From the NCBI GenBank assembly GCA_006386115.1, contig VFIW01000048.1, forward strand, positions 62,001-126,000: DNA of 64,000 nucleotides. The letters are read 5' to 3'. Source of the stretch: Globisporangium splendens (taxonomy: Eukaryota; Oomycota; Peronosporomycetes; Pythiales; Pythiaceae). Position 1 is the first letter of the stretch. Each line of letters starts with the position of its first letter. The notes beneath the pieces were generated by a model, which saw nothing but the letters and a program-made list of their open reading frames with translations, did no database searches and was not told the DNA's origin. Of the stretch, positions 1 to 10,293 are shown one piece after another. The translations under genes and the position numbers were made by a program.

Positions 1-1566
1 GAGATGCGTGAGCGGACGGACTCTCGCCGCATAGTTGTGGCTGTACTTGTGCAAATAGTTTGCCAAGCCAAGCCACTTGCGCAAATCCTTGACGTTCTTT
101 GGGATCGGCCAGTCGGCGATCGCCTTGATCTTCTCTGGGTCCGCGCGGACTCCAGCTTTGCCAACATAGCAGCCCAGGATCGGTATCTCTGAGGCGCCAA
201 AGATGCACTTCTTCAGGTTGCAATACAGACTGTTGTCTCGTAAGCACTGCAACACTGAGCGCAAATGTCTCTTGTGCACGTCAACGGCTCTGAGATCTCC
301 TTCGGCACGACTGTGCACGAAGATGTCATCGAAGTAGCTCGGTGCGTACGCACGATGAGGACGCAGAAGATGCGTTACCAGACGATTGAACGTCGCTGGT
401 GCATTCTTCAGACCTTGCGGCATAACGAGCCACTCCCACAGCATTCCGCTGGGTGTGCTTACTGCCGTCAAGGGAACGTCACTCTCTCGCATGAGGATCT
501 GATAGAACCCATCCATCAGATCCAATGCTGAGAACACAGTTGAGCCGCCCATGGAGTCGATCAAGACGTCCTTTCTTGGGATCGGCGTTTGTGCCGGAAT
601 GGTGGCGGCGTTCAGCTTGTTGAAAGCGTGAACAATGCGCCAGCCACCAGTCGCTTTCCGCACACAAAACGTGGGTGAGCTATGTGGAGACTTGCTTTCT
701 CTCACATGACCGGCGAGGGCACGTTTCGCGAAGAACTCGTCAATAGCCTCAACCTGCTCGCGGGGCAGCGGCCATTGTCTGGTCACGCAATATTTGCTCC
801 CGGGCTCGAGATCGATCTCGTGCCGTACGCCACGGTCAACGGGCAGGGCACTTGGCACTTTGTCGGGAAACACATCTTTGAACTCCCACAACAAGTCAAA
901 GTATGGACTGCCTTTCACGGCGTCCCAGTCCTGAGCAGCAAACCGCCTCTGTTTGTCTGACTCCAAAACACTCTCATCCGCAGTGGACGAGGTGCACAGT
1001 TCGCTACGCGTGAACGCGATGGGAACGACGATCTCGTGGATCTGATCACGCTCTAGATCCGCAAGAAAGAGCTCATAGCTCATTTCTTCGAGGGATACGA
1101 TCGCCTCAACGGTACTCGGCAGCTCATGGAGCGCCGCAAATTCAGCGAAGAACACTTCGTCTGTTGCGTTTGCTTCCGGACTGCGCTTTGCGCGTCTGAG
1201 CGCCACGTCAACGTGAGCGCGATCTATCGACGGATCCGAGATCCTGTCAAAGGCGCGCAGCGAAGCTGCAGCTGCGTTGAGAGATGGGGCAATCGTGTGC
1301 GAGACGGCCGTTTCCTCAGCAACAGATGCCAATGCACTGTCTCTCTTGCGAGCTGACAACTTGCGTCGCCCTCGTAGGTTGATGCGAACACGCGACCTCG
1401 CGGTTCTGAGCTCCAGTACTGCACCGTCAGGGTGGTACGAGCTGGCTGACGCGTGTGCGCCTGTACTGTCGCTGTCACTTGCGGGGGCTGGCTCGGATGC
1501 TCTGGAGCCGCACACTTGCGCACCAGTGTCCACGTCTGGACTTTCTGGCGCTTCCGCACAAACTGA
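1..1566 (-). CDS. pol: Pol of gypsy element 1, reverse transcriptase segment (runs off left edge)
   Basis: This frame is open from just below a TAG at 1567-1569 to base 1, about 520 codons. It encodes an acidic linker, then a reverse transcriptase strongly similar to that of element 2. Visible blocks are FPDKVPSALPVDRGVRHEID, RQWPLPREQV, GWRIVHAFNKLN, the FSALDLMDGFYQI block with a catalytic Asp, and the YFDD catalytic box at about 325-337. No start codon is expected because it would be translated as part of Gag-Pol. Its frame differs by -1 from the protease frame; the best guess is a small indel near 1563, though a second programmed shift cannot be excluded. Confidence 0.85.
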
Positions 1567-2227
1567 CTACCTGCCGCAGTGTATCGCTTCGCTGGGCTAC
1601 CTGCCTCAGCGCATCTTCTTGCTGGGCTCTCTGCCGCACCGTGTGTGTTTGAAGCGGGGCTACCTGCCGCAGCGTGTTCAATGCTCACATCCATAGCGTG
1701 GAAATATTCCCGCAATCTTCGCTCTTCATCAGAGGAAGGGGTGGAGCTCCCGATTGTGCGTGCTCGCCAATCGATCCAAGGCTGATGTTTCGCCAGCCAA
1801 GGCATTCCTAGGATGAGGTCGTACTTCGACCCCATCGCTAGTACTACGAAGGTTTCTTTGCAGACAAAGTCGCAAAATCTGAAAGAGAGTTCGACTCGAA
1901 CTCCTTCAGTGTGTACTGTCGACCCATCGGCCAGACGTACGATCATCTTCTCGCGCTTGCCAGTGTGGACAAGTCGCTCATACGCTTGCAGACTCTGTTT
2001 CAGAGCTGACTTAGAGACGAAGTTCTGTGACGCACCGCAGTCAACAAGAACCGTCATTTTCTTCTCATAGCCCTTCACATCGGCGCTATATACCAACATC
2101 TCACTCGGAGCCTTGTTGTCAAGAGCTCCTGGGACTAAGCTTCCCATCTGCACGACTCTAGTAGTCGGCGACGCCGAAGCTATAGAGTCCGTCTCAGTAG
2201 AGCGTCCCGCTTCTGCTGAGACGTTCC
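1224..2227 (-). CDS. pol: Pol of gypsy element 1, protease segment
   Basis: This frame is entered from gag by a -1 shift and is open to a stop at 1224. It holds a retropepsin-like aspartic protease with VDCGASQNFV as the active-site loop (Cys-Gly replaces the usual Thr-Gly after Asp) and the family hallmark ILGMPWL further on. The protease would cut the Gag-Pol polyprotein inside the particle. After it comes a linker with imperfect AGSPA repeats at about 1570-1690. Past about 1563 the sequence in this frame stops looking like the gypsy linker and the neighbouring frame takes over, so residues encoded between 1563 and 1224 are probably not natural. Confidence 0.75.
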
Positions 2228-3373
2228 GTTTCCCTTTCTTGCCGCAGCGGATCTGCCACCTCGATGAGCGTGGTCACCGCGCGGCGGTTGGTAGTCTCTC
2301 GCCTGATTTCCAGTGCGAGGAGCGGACTGCCTTGGAGCGGGACACTTCGACTGATAGTGTCCTCGCTTGCCACAATTGAAGCAGGTCACTTCGGCGCTGC
2401 TAAGATCCATTGGCATCGGGCCATGGAAGCGCTGGCTGTTCGTGACTGCTCGGTGGCTGGTATGCGCACCATTGTGGCGGCCAGCGTTCCAATCAGGTCG
2501 ACTGACTCTGAATGATTGCTGCTCAACGAGCGCAATGCGGATCGCATCTTCCATCGTGGCCGGCAAGCGTCGGTACAGCTCCTGACGCGCTGGTCCACTG
2601 TTGAGGCCGTTGAGAAACGCAGGCACTTTCACAGACTCAGGCAAAGGGCTGGTCGTGATCGCCGCGCATAGGCCTCTCATCTCCTGGATGTATCGTTCCA
2701 GCGAGAGCTTCCCTTGTCTCAAGGAGAAGAAACGACCTTGCAACAGCACTTCGTTGTTCGGAGGCTGATACATGGCGGTGATTTTCGCACGGAAAATATC
2801 CCACGTGTCGAACGCACACTCATCGGCGAGCAACGTCGAGAATGCCCATTCCGACGCTCGACCGCGCAGGTTCGAGATGGCGAAAGACACCATCTGCTCG
2901 TTGCTGTCGATGAGCTGAGCCTTGGCGCAACGCTCCACGGCGAGTAGCCAGTGGATGAGCTTGTCGCCATCCGCACCATCGAATTTCGGAGCGTCAATCT
3001 TGACAGCTCTTGGGCGGGGAGTTTGGGACGTTTGTGTCTGAGGCGCAGCAGCCGCACTCGACAAAGACGTGGCTGCACCAGCAACCACAGATACCACTCG
3101 CTCGAGCGCTTCACGCGACTCGGCAGCTGAGCGCAGCATCTCTGCGGTCAAGCTTGCGGTGGCTTGCATTTGTGCTTGCGCACTTCGCTCTCCTTCGAGG
3201 CGCTGAGCGTTCGAGAAGTTCTCGAACTGCTCGAGTCGAAAGATTTGCTGTTCCGGCGACGCCGAGAGCACGTCTAGAGCGACTTGGTCGCCTAGCGCTT
3301 GTGCCATTCGGGTCAGCACACTCCGGTGCTCAGCCGAGAGGTGCGGGAACTGCGCAGGGTCAATTGACGCCAT
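2180..3373 (-). CDS. gag: Gag polyprotein of gypsy element 1
   Basis: This 397-residue ORF starts with ATG at 3373, about 60 bases after the primer-binding site. The central part is the retrotransposon gag capsid domain, with a run DAPKFDGADGDKLIHWL followed by RGRASEWAF and an FRAKITAMYQPP segment. A CCHC zinc knuckle (CFNCGKRGHYQSKC) lies near residue 330, followed by a basic Arg/Gly-rich tail that would bind RNA. Gag forms the virus-like particle in the cytoplasm. The ORF is intact, unlike the gag of element 2. A -1 slippery heptamer (2228-2234) lies 48 bases before the gag stop and leads into the protease frame, so pol is most likely made as a gag-pol fusion. Confidence 0.92.
   Translation of the reverse strand: MASIDPAQFPHLSAEHRSVLTRMAQALGDQVALDVLSASPEQQIFRLEQFENFSNAQRLEGERSAQAQMQATASLTAEMLRSAAESREALERVVSVVAGAATSLSSAAAAPQTQTSQTPRPRAVKIDAPKFDGADGDKLIHWLLAVERCAKAQLIDSNEQMVSFAISNLRGRASEWAFSTLLADECAFDTWDIFRAKITAMYQPPNNEVLLQGRFFSLRQGKLSLERYIQEMRGLCAAITTSPLPESVKVPAFLNGLNSGPARQELYRRLPATMEDAIRIALVEQQSFRVSRPDWNAGRHNGAHTSHRAVTNSQRFHGPMPMDLSSAEVTCFNCGKRGHYQSKCPAPRQSAPRTGNQARDYQPPRGDHAHRGGRSAAARKGNGTSQQKRDALLRRTL
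2228..2234 (-). promoter_or_regulatory. Candidate -1 ribosomal frameshift site (G GGA AAC), gag to pol
   Basis: In the gag reading frame the heptamer is phased X XXY YYZ. Slipping back one base moves reading into the frame that runs without a stop into the protease (codon positions congruent to 2 modulo 3). GGGAAAC is a slippery sequence used by some retroviruses. Element 2 has a different but equally canonical heptamer at the corresponding place. Confidence 0.7.
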
Positions 3374-3431
3374 GATGAATCCTTGAGGAAGCGATTCAGG
3401 CAGTCACCTCTGCTGGGTCGTAGATTGACTA

Positions 3432-3444
3432 CGAGTGCTACCAG
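3432..3444 (-). other. Primer-binding site of gypsy element 1
   Basis: On the minus strand the sequence CTGGTAGCACTCG begins one base after the inner end of the LTR. TGGTAGCA matches the 3' end complement of initiator tRNA-Met, the usual Ty3/gypsy primer. The same TGGTAGCACT core is found at the corresponding place in element 2. Confidence 0.7.
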
Positions 3445-3445
3445 T

Positions 3446-4001
3446 TGTAACCGGACACTTCCGAGTTACGCAGCACGGTACGTGTGTGAGGAAGCGTGTA
3501 CACGACTTCTCTCAAGGACTCTGTTCCAAGAGCTGTTGCCTGCTTCCTGCAGTGCAACGATCGGTTACCTATAGATCTCTATAGAGTAACCGTCAATAAC
3601 TAAAGGCTTAAAGGCTTAGTCAGAGGTAAAAATGGAACTGTTTATTTGTTGGGGGTTGCCCTCTGCAGGACACCCTGAGTTATCTTTAGTTCACTATCTA
3701 GCATAGTGAACTTCCGCTTATTTCAATGTGGACATAAGTGAATGGCTCTGAATTGCCGTGTTGTTCAATTGGTCTAAAAGCATATAGTTTTAGCCTATGA
3801 GAGTCGTGTCTGTGACCGACCTCTAATCAGAGTAGCTTGGCTACCTTTGTGGCTCGAGTGAGTGCGGCGAACCTAATGGCTCGGCTGCTTTGGTGTTTCT
3901 CGTAGCTAGGTACGGAAACTTTAGTTGCATGCGGACTTAGTCCAATGCCAACAGATTGAGCTGAGTTGCTGCGGTGCAACTTAGCGTGTGACCCCGTTAC
4001 A
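3446..4001 (-). repeat. 5' LTR of gypsy element 1 (556 bp)
   Basis: Read on the plus strand the block starts TGTAAC and ends GTTACA, a perfect 6-bp inverted terminus of the TG..CA type. It abuts the primer-binding site on its inner side. The partner LTR is outside the window, so the outer boundary at 4001 rests on the terminal inverted repeat alone. Inside, 3563-3591 is a near-perfect inverted repeat centred on AGATCT. Confidence 0.75.
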
Positions 4002-4406
4002 AGGACCGAGGACGAGGGCTGAGCAGGATCAACAAGTGCTGCCACTTGTAGAGACTGGGGTCGTATTTTCCGGAGACGAACTTAACGTGGTACGCACTTA
4101 ACGAGAGGAAGGAAGATAGTAGGGTTGGTCTGGTCTGGATGGGCGCTTGGCAGTTGGAGAGTAGATTGAGAAGTGAGTTAGAATGCGCTGCTCGCGCAGC
4201 TAGCTACTCTGGGCTACCCTAGGGGCTCCCTCTTACTTCTCCTAGTGTCCTACGCCTCTTTTTCTCCTTTTTCTCCTTTTTCTCCTTTTTCTCTTACTGG
4301 ATTTTTCTTCTTTTCTTTGCATTGTTCTTCAACTAATTCACTACTTCAATGGGTTCTTACTGGCCTCATACATGCCTTACCTAGAGTTTATATAGACTTT
4401 TGTATA
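4002..4406. other. Spacer between gypsy LTR and channel gene, with a pyrimidine 9-mer repeat
   Basis: No gene is visible. At about 4255-4296 there are four copies of a CTCCTTTTT-type 9-mer on the plus strand. A splice donor (minus strand GTATGT at 4438) just upstream suggests this stretch is intron or downstream flank of the channel gene. I found no fourth channel repeat in it on either strand. Confidence 0.6.
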
Positions 4407-7400
4407 CTACGTATATACTTCTTTTTCTGGCGACATACCTGTCGCACTTAGCAGCTGGACCGTATTCATCTGGGGCCTTACATCCCAGGATTTCCTGTCC
4501 AGCAGCAAGAGCTCGCAGCAGGTCGTGGCCTGCACGGACGCGATGCGCCGCTGGCCGCGCAGGAAGAACGCGACTTCATCAAAGAGACTCCCAGCACTCA
4601 GCGTCGCGACGGCTGTGCCCGTGGCCTTCCACACGACCATCGCGGCGCCAAACTTGACCAGGTACAACTTGTGACCAAGGTCGCCCTCGACGATGATCGA
4701 GTCTCCGGGGATAAAGAGCTCGGACTTGAGACGCACGGCCAGGCCATTGATCTGCGACTGGTTCAGGAACGGCGCGATGCACAGGTTGTGGATCGTGTTA
4801 CCATGCAGGTCGAGCATGAGCTGCACGCGCAAGTTCGGCGGCAGGTCGTGGAACGTCTCGTAGATGTCTTTTCCCCGCAAGTACGTGTGCTGGAATTTGA
4901 GAAAGTGCAGCCCCCGCGTGCGGATTGAGATCGGGAGGTTGTGGTCCTTGGCGTATTGCTCGAAGCTCGCTTCGCGCTCCTTGAGCTCCTTTTTCGCCTT
5001 GTCGAGCTCGAGCACGAGCTCCGAGAGTTCGTCGACGATGTGGCCGAACACGAACGTGCAGCACAGGCACGTCGCGGTCGCCCAGAGGGTGCCTGGTATG
5101 CCCAACGGCGTCATCTCCTTGGAGCCAACGAGAGTGAGCTGAGAAGAACAAACAAGGCAAGGACAAAAGCAGAGTTAACGCCGACACGAAGCACAGAATC
5201 CACGGTATTAAAACAGGGGGATGCTCACCGTTGTAATGGCCCAGTAGAACGAGCGCAAGTACAGCACGGCGGTGCTCTCATGCTCCTGGTGCACGACGTG
5301 ATCGTGGTGGATCCACGTGTTCACGTTGTGGTCGGTCTCGGAGATCAAGTAGAAGCCGCAGCCTGCGAAATGCGCCGCAAATACGAGGATCAGGACCGGT
5401 TTGAAGGGACTCAAGTATGCCGCGATGTTGCCCGAGGAGAACCGCTGCTGGATGCGCACGATAAGCGAGTCCATGGCGGCCGGGGTGTGCTTGGCCTGCA
5501 GCAGTCTCGGCAAGCGACACAGACTCATGACAAAGAAGTTGGAACCAACGTAGTACAACGGAAGACAGCTGAGCAGATCCTGTTTGAGCGAGTGCTCAAC
5601 GTAGTGGCGGTCTTTCTCGGTGCGCGTGAACACGTTGGTGAAACCCGATTCGCACTCGAAAAAGTAGAGTTTCAGATAAATGTCGGCGAAAAGCACGAGG
5701 TCGGTGAGGAAGTCCACGAGCACGAACGCCAGGTAGATCTTGTGGCTCGAGTGGTGCAGAAAGCAGATCCAGAACGTGACCAGGAACGCGTTGTAGATGT
5801 GCATCACGAACACGAGCAGGTCCCAGTAGAACCGCAGGCGCATCTTCTGGTTGTAGTGTGCCGAGTCGTCGCGCTCCTGGAACATGCTTGCGCAGTCCTC
5901 CGTGTACTTGGACAGATTCGGCCGCGTCTTGAAGTTCTCGATTATCGCTTCCAGACTCAGCGTGTCAAAAATATGATCTTGCAGCGCTCGCATGCGCAGC
6001 GTTTGCACTTCGTCGGGGAATCGACGCTCGGTCGTCATCAGGAACGCGCTCTGCGTAATCACCGAGACCTCGACGGTCGTGACCGCGACGAGCGTCGTGG
6101 TGAAGTTTTTCTGGAGCAAGAGCTCGCAGATGCCGTAGCAGTCACCGTCACTCAGTGCGCCGACAGGGATCGACGGCACGCGCTTGCTGAACACGTCGAC
6201 GCGGCCGCTGACAACAACGTACATCTCGTCGCACATGTTGTTCTCGGGGAAAAACGAGTCGCCTCGCTGGTACAAACGCCGTCGGAAGAGCCCCGTGAGG
6301 TCATTCAGCAGCCGTTCATTGTTCATTTCGAGGAAGAGCGGCACTTTCTGCACCGATTCCGAGTGCGAGATGAGCGAAATGCGATGCCGGAGCTGATGTG
6401 GTAAGTGCTCGAGTAAATTGACCTCGGACGTCACCTTCTGGACGTAGAACTGCTGATGGTAGTACCGCCGGATCTGCGACCGGAGGTGCTCGGAGATCCG
6501 GAAATGCGCGAGCACGAGGTTCGTGTGATTCATCTTCTCCAGGTGGTGGTGGCTGCTCGCCGTGAGGTTCGAGATCACGTTCGACATGGCGCCGATCACG
6601 CCGTAGTTGATGATCGCGCCGAGAAATACCCACACGGCGGCGAAGTAGCTCTCGTACGTGGAGAACGCGACAATGTCGCCGTACCCGACCGTCGTCAGCG
6701 ACACGATCGACCAGTACAAAGACCGCAAGTACGCAAATTTGCCCGTGTAGATCGACTCGTGGTCCTGGACGACGAACTTGGTGCCGATCTGGCCGTACGC
6801 GTCGTAGATCGCCCACGAGCAGTTTCCGTACAGTGTCGCCAACTGCAGACATCCGTCACGCGTGATTGGGGTCTCAATCGGCACGAACTTGTCAGCGTCG
6901 TAGCTGAAACGCGACATCAAGAACCACGTGCAGCCCGAGACGTGGAGCGTGAACGTGACGCAGAGCAACAGCGTCAGCGTCGTCTGCACCTTGGAGCTCA
7001 TGCCGCGGTAGTGCGCGAGGTCCTGCATGACCTGGAAAAAGTAGCGGAGCCGTACCAAGCGCACGATGCGGAAAAACGGCTCGTAGGTCAGCTTTTCCGT
7101 GCGTGAGAACTTTGTGATGAGCGGCACGGGCAGGATCGAGACCAGGTCGAGCCACATGCCGTTTTCCTTGTACGCCTGGAAGATGTACGACGAGACGTGG
7201 ACTGGGATCATCGCGAGGCTGTCGATGTAAGCAAAGTACCGACCGCGAAACACGAAATCCACGACGAAGAACAGCTCGACAAAAATCGACGCGATCGACT
7301 GGATGTTGTACTTGGGCACGACGCCAAATGGGAATACCGCCGAGTCGAATACAATGAAGAACGGCACCTCGTAAGCCACGAAGATGAGGAGCAGCAGCCG

Positions 7401-9381
7401 CCCGTGCTCCCACCACTTGCGAAACGTCGACCCGGGCAGCCGCCAGTCGTGGTAAAAACGCTTCTTCTTGCCACCTTTCGCGCTGTTTGCGTCAAAGTTG
7501 ACTATGGAGCCGTCGTTGTTCTGGAAATCCTCGGCTGCGCGTCCGAGCATGCGCTTCATCTTTTGCTCCTGCTGGTCGTGCCGCGTCCGCATCGACTGCA
7601 TCTGTTCCATGTGCGCTGCTGCATTGTTGCGGTAAAAAGTCACGAGCGTCTTGTAGAATGCCTGCTGCGCGAGCTTATAGAGCTCACAAAATGTCTGGGC
7701 ACGTGCGCGCTCGTCGCCTCCTTTCCCGGTGTACAGCAGACTCGCCTCGGCGAAGTGCTCTCCGGGTTTCACGAACCGCGGCTGCGCAAAGTTGGTGGAC
7801 TGCAGGATCACGTTGCCGCGCAGCGCGAAGTACATGCCGTCCGACATTTTCTCGACGATCCAGTCCTTGGGCGAGTACACGCAGAGTACCAGCTGGAGCG
7901 CGAGCGTGTTGACAAACTCGACGCTCTCCTTGGCGAGAAACGACACGCTCTGGATGCGTTGCACCTTGAGCACGCCCATGACACTCACGTGGAGGTGCTC
8001 AGGCAGTCGCTCGACGATCTTTCCCTGGTGCGTGGCCCAGATGTTCTTGTAGTAGCTCAGCACGCCCTCGCGCACGTCGTCGGGGAACCGCCGCATCCTC
8101 ATGTACTCCTTGGCGTTATCCACGTGCGTCATGAATTCCTGCTTCCGGAACCCGCGGTACCGGAAGATGAACAAACACGTTGCGACCACGCGTGTGCTGA
8201 AGATCACGCCGATGATCTGCACGATGATCACGTACAGAGTCTCGAGGTCCGTCACGGCTGCAACGTCGTAGTACCCGACGGTCACCATCGTGCGCGACGC
8301 CCAGTAGATCGCGCGGCCGTACTTTCGAGCATTGGACGCACCCACGAGCCGATCTTCGATGCCCCAGCAGGTGTACTGGTGCTCGTCGTCGTCGGGGTTG
8401 CTGACGGCTGCGCGTCTGCCCATGGCGACGGCGACGCCTTTGGAACACCGCTGGTAGTCGACGTCACACTCGAGGTTGGCGATGATCATGTAGATGCACG
8501 CGAGCCAATGTGTGATGCCGAGTCCGAACATCACGGTGCGGATCAGGATCGCGTTCGCTGTGTACTCCATGACCTGGATCACCTTGGAGCTCGCATAGAT
8601 CTGTTTGAGCTCGCGGATGCACCCAGGTACGCGATACAACCGCACGAGTTTGAGCCACCGGAGCATGTGCAGCGCGTTGGGACCAAGCACGAACGCGAGC
8701 AGCTCGATCGGGATCGCCGAAGTCAGTTCGAGCATCAGCGGCCGACGGATCTCGTGCGAGTGGTGGTGGTGGCCGTGTCCAGATGGTAGGATCGTGTTGA
8801 GCGACCACGCCACCTGGAGTGATGTCCGCACAGTGTTGATCAGCGTCGCCGTCACGCGCTTTCTTTGTCCTTGCGATCGATTGTTGGCTGTTTTCATGTT
8901 GTTGTTGCCGTTGCCGCGATCCCGTTGGTGCCGTGACGCAACGAACCCGCGACCAGCGTTGACTGCACGCGCAGCGAGCGCGCGCCGCCGGGCGTTGAAG
9001 ATCTCGTAGATGCTCGCGATGTCCGCCATGTCACAGAGTACATCAAGTATCGTAAACACTGTGAGCGACTTCGTCCACTCGCTGTGGTGCCCTAGCGATG
9101 CTGCGTCTGAACTACTGGTCTTCGTTGTCGCGTACGGATCGAAGAACAGACCTGCGCGTAGCGGCACCGACACGAAGATGTACGCGAGCGAAGAGCGCGA
9201 CCATGAGGAGGAAGAGCATGCGTCGGTGCTGCTTCTGGTTCTGTGTGAGGGTGGCAGTGAACGCGCGTTTGAGTGACTTGATTTTCGCCATCGGGGTCTG
9301 CGGCAGCAAGTCATCGTCCAGCTGTGTGGCATGCGTCGTGAAATCTCGCGGACTCCGCATCGACAGATCGACGCCCATCAT
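4407..9381 (-). CDS. Multi-repeat cyclic-nucleotide-binding cation channel, three pore repeats, one intron, one apparent frameshift
   Basis: This gene encodes roughly 1,600 residues with three successive CNG/HCN/EAG-type units (S1-S6 plus C-linker and cyclic-nucleotide-binding fold) in one polypeptide, presumably in a membrane. The pore filters differ: TVGYYD in repeat 1 (about 8265-8285), TVGYGD in repeat 2 (about 6675-6695), and TLVGS in repeat 3. The last spans a 90-base intron (5139-5228, GTGAGC..CAG); joining 5229 to 5138 keeps frame. Binding folds lie near 7700-7990, 6060-6330 and 4450-4760. The start is uncertain. From ATG 9381 one frame gives a sensible N-terminus and the first half of S1 (MLFLLMVALFA). 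The rest of S1 (YIFVSVPLRAGLFF) is one frame over, so a 1-base indel near 9182-9192 is likely. The end at 4407 may be artificial, because a good donor (CAG|GTATGT) sits at 4439/4438. Confidence 0.85.
5139..5228 (-). other. Intron in the channel gene, splitting the repeat 3 pore
   Basis: The donor is ACG|GTGAGC and the acceptor TTCTTCTCAG|CTC, 90 bases apart. Splicing restores the run ITTLTLVGS, which is contiguous without an intron in the paralogue at 43602-49034. The unspliced frame stops inside the intron. Confidence 0.9.
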
Positions 9382-9973
9382 AATTCTCGAGCTGAAGTCC
9401 GAGTCGGGAAGCGCAACCTCGTACTACAAGTCGAGTCGTCCGATTCGCTACAGACGCATGTGTGCCTTCGAAGATGGCCGCACGCGCTCTACGAATCATG
9501 CGGGGGGTTTCCAGGCGTTCGTTTCGCGGCGGCCATTTTGAAATTGGATTTAGAATTAGGAAAAAAGGCGAGAACGTTAAGAAACAAGTTGGCTGAAACT
9601 GGCAAAATGGAGGGCTATTTCCAGTCCAATCTCTTGGAATAGCACAAGGCTGGCTGTTTTTTTGATTGAACAGCAGGTTGATTACGACCGCCGTCACAGG
9701 CACACGGGATCACAGGAGGAAAAACAAATACACACGCTGCCTTACGTGGGTGTCGAAAGCAGACAGACAGGGAAGGCGCTGGTCTGTCTCCGAATATCAC
9801 AAAACAGCGAGCTTTGTCTCTCTGTACGCGTATTAAGCTGGGGGTGTTGCCACAAGTGGGCGAGAGTTCCAAGCACGTGTATAGTGACGGGCGAGTGCGA
9901 ACTAAGGCTTAAGAAGCACGAGCGGAAGGGCGATGCAGCATCAGAGCACTGGAGATCGTCGTTGCTTTCCAAG
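9382..9973. other. Intergenic stretch upstream of the channel gene
   Basis: No convincing gene on either strand. It should hold the promoter of the minus-strand channel gene. The open frames here are short and not compositionally gene-like. Confidence 0.5.
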
Positions 9974-10147
9974 TGCGACTACCCCGAGTACCGCGAGCAG
10001 AACCGGCGCGAGTGGGTGATCGTGAGCACGGTGCTCAAGACGGGCGAGTCGCGCTTCCGCTCGCTCATCAACATCGTCGCCAAGATGGAGACCACCAACT
10101 GGGTGCGCATCGACGAGATCATCAAGAAGGCCAAGAGTCTCAAGTGA
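9974..10147 (+). pseudogene. Orphan terminal exon of an unidentified host gene
   Basis: Fifty-seven codons ending in TGA show the strong G/C third-position preference of the window's housekeeping genes, unlike the surrounding DNA. The peptide begins CDYPEYREQNRREW and ends IIKKAKSLK. It is helical and charged, and I do not recognise its family. The preceding bases TTTCCAAG could be a weak splice acceptor, but no upstream exon is visible. The fragment ends about 120 bases before the left end of the large DNA transposon. It could be the remains of a gene cut by rearrangement, or the last exon of a gene whose other exons I failed to see. Confidence 0.45.
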
Positions 10148-10276
10148 CCAGCACTCATGCCAATCGAAACGATGCGGAGGTTGTAGGAGGTGGTGACGCG
10201 AATGTAGTGGAAAGGTTGCAAGAAGGCTGTCGTGTTGCTGGAAAGAATGGTCGATGACGCACGCGACGCGAAGTCA

Positions 10277-10293
10277 TTACAGCAACTTTAATT
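10277..10293 (+). repeat. Left terminal inverted repeat of the MULE
   Basis: TTACAGCAACTTTAATT is the exact reverse complement of 23975-23991. Its core GCAACTTT is the half-site of the internal palindromes. Confidence 0.88.

Larger units (their letters stand above)
1..4001 (-). mobile_element. Ty3/gypsy LTR retrotransposon, element 1 (3' part beyond the window)
   Basis: On the minus strand, reading from high to low coordinates, the order is 5' LTR (3446-4001), a primer-binding site next to it, gag (3373-2180), aspartic protease (from about 2227) and reverse transcriptase running off the left edge. This is the Ty3/gypsy order as far as it can be seen; RNase H, integrase and the 3' LTR would lie left of base 1. 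Gag is open throughout. Pol changes frame near 1563 with a stop just upstream in the RT frame, so the element is probably inactive or uses a second frameshift. It lies downstream of the channel gene at 4407-9381 on the same strand. The five bases right of the LTR (AGGAC, 4002-4006) are the expected target duplication, but the partner copy is not in the window. Confidence 0.93.

Noticed and set aside
4002..4400. Remnant of a further LTR element (GTGCTGCCACTTGTAGAGAC resembles a primer-binding site next to an LTR end)
   Set aside because: No second terminus or internal domain could be identified.
4941..6404. 487-codon plus-strand frame
   Set aside because: It runs across the channel intron and both exons on the wrong strand, with shadow composition.
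7197..8789. 530-codon plus-strand frame opposite the channel gene
   Set aside because: Its composition is that of a mirror frame and it has no domain; the channel on the minus strand is unmistakable.
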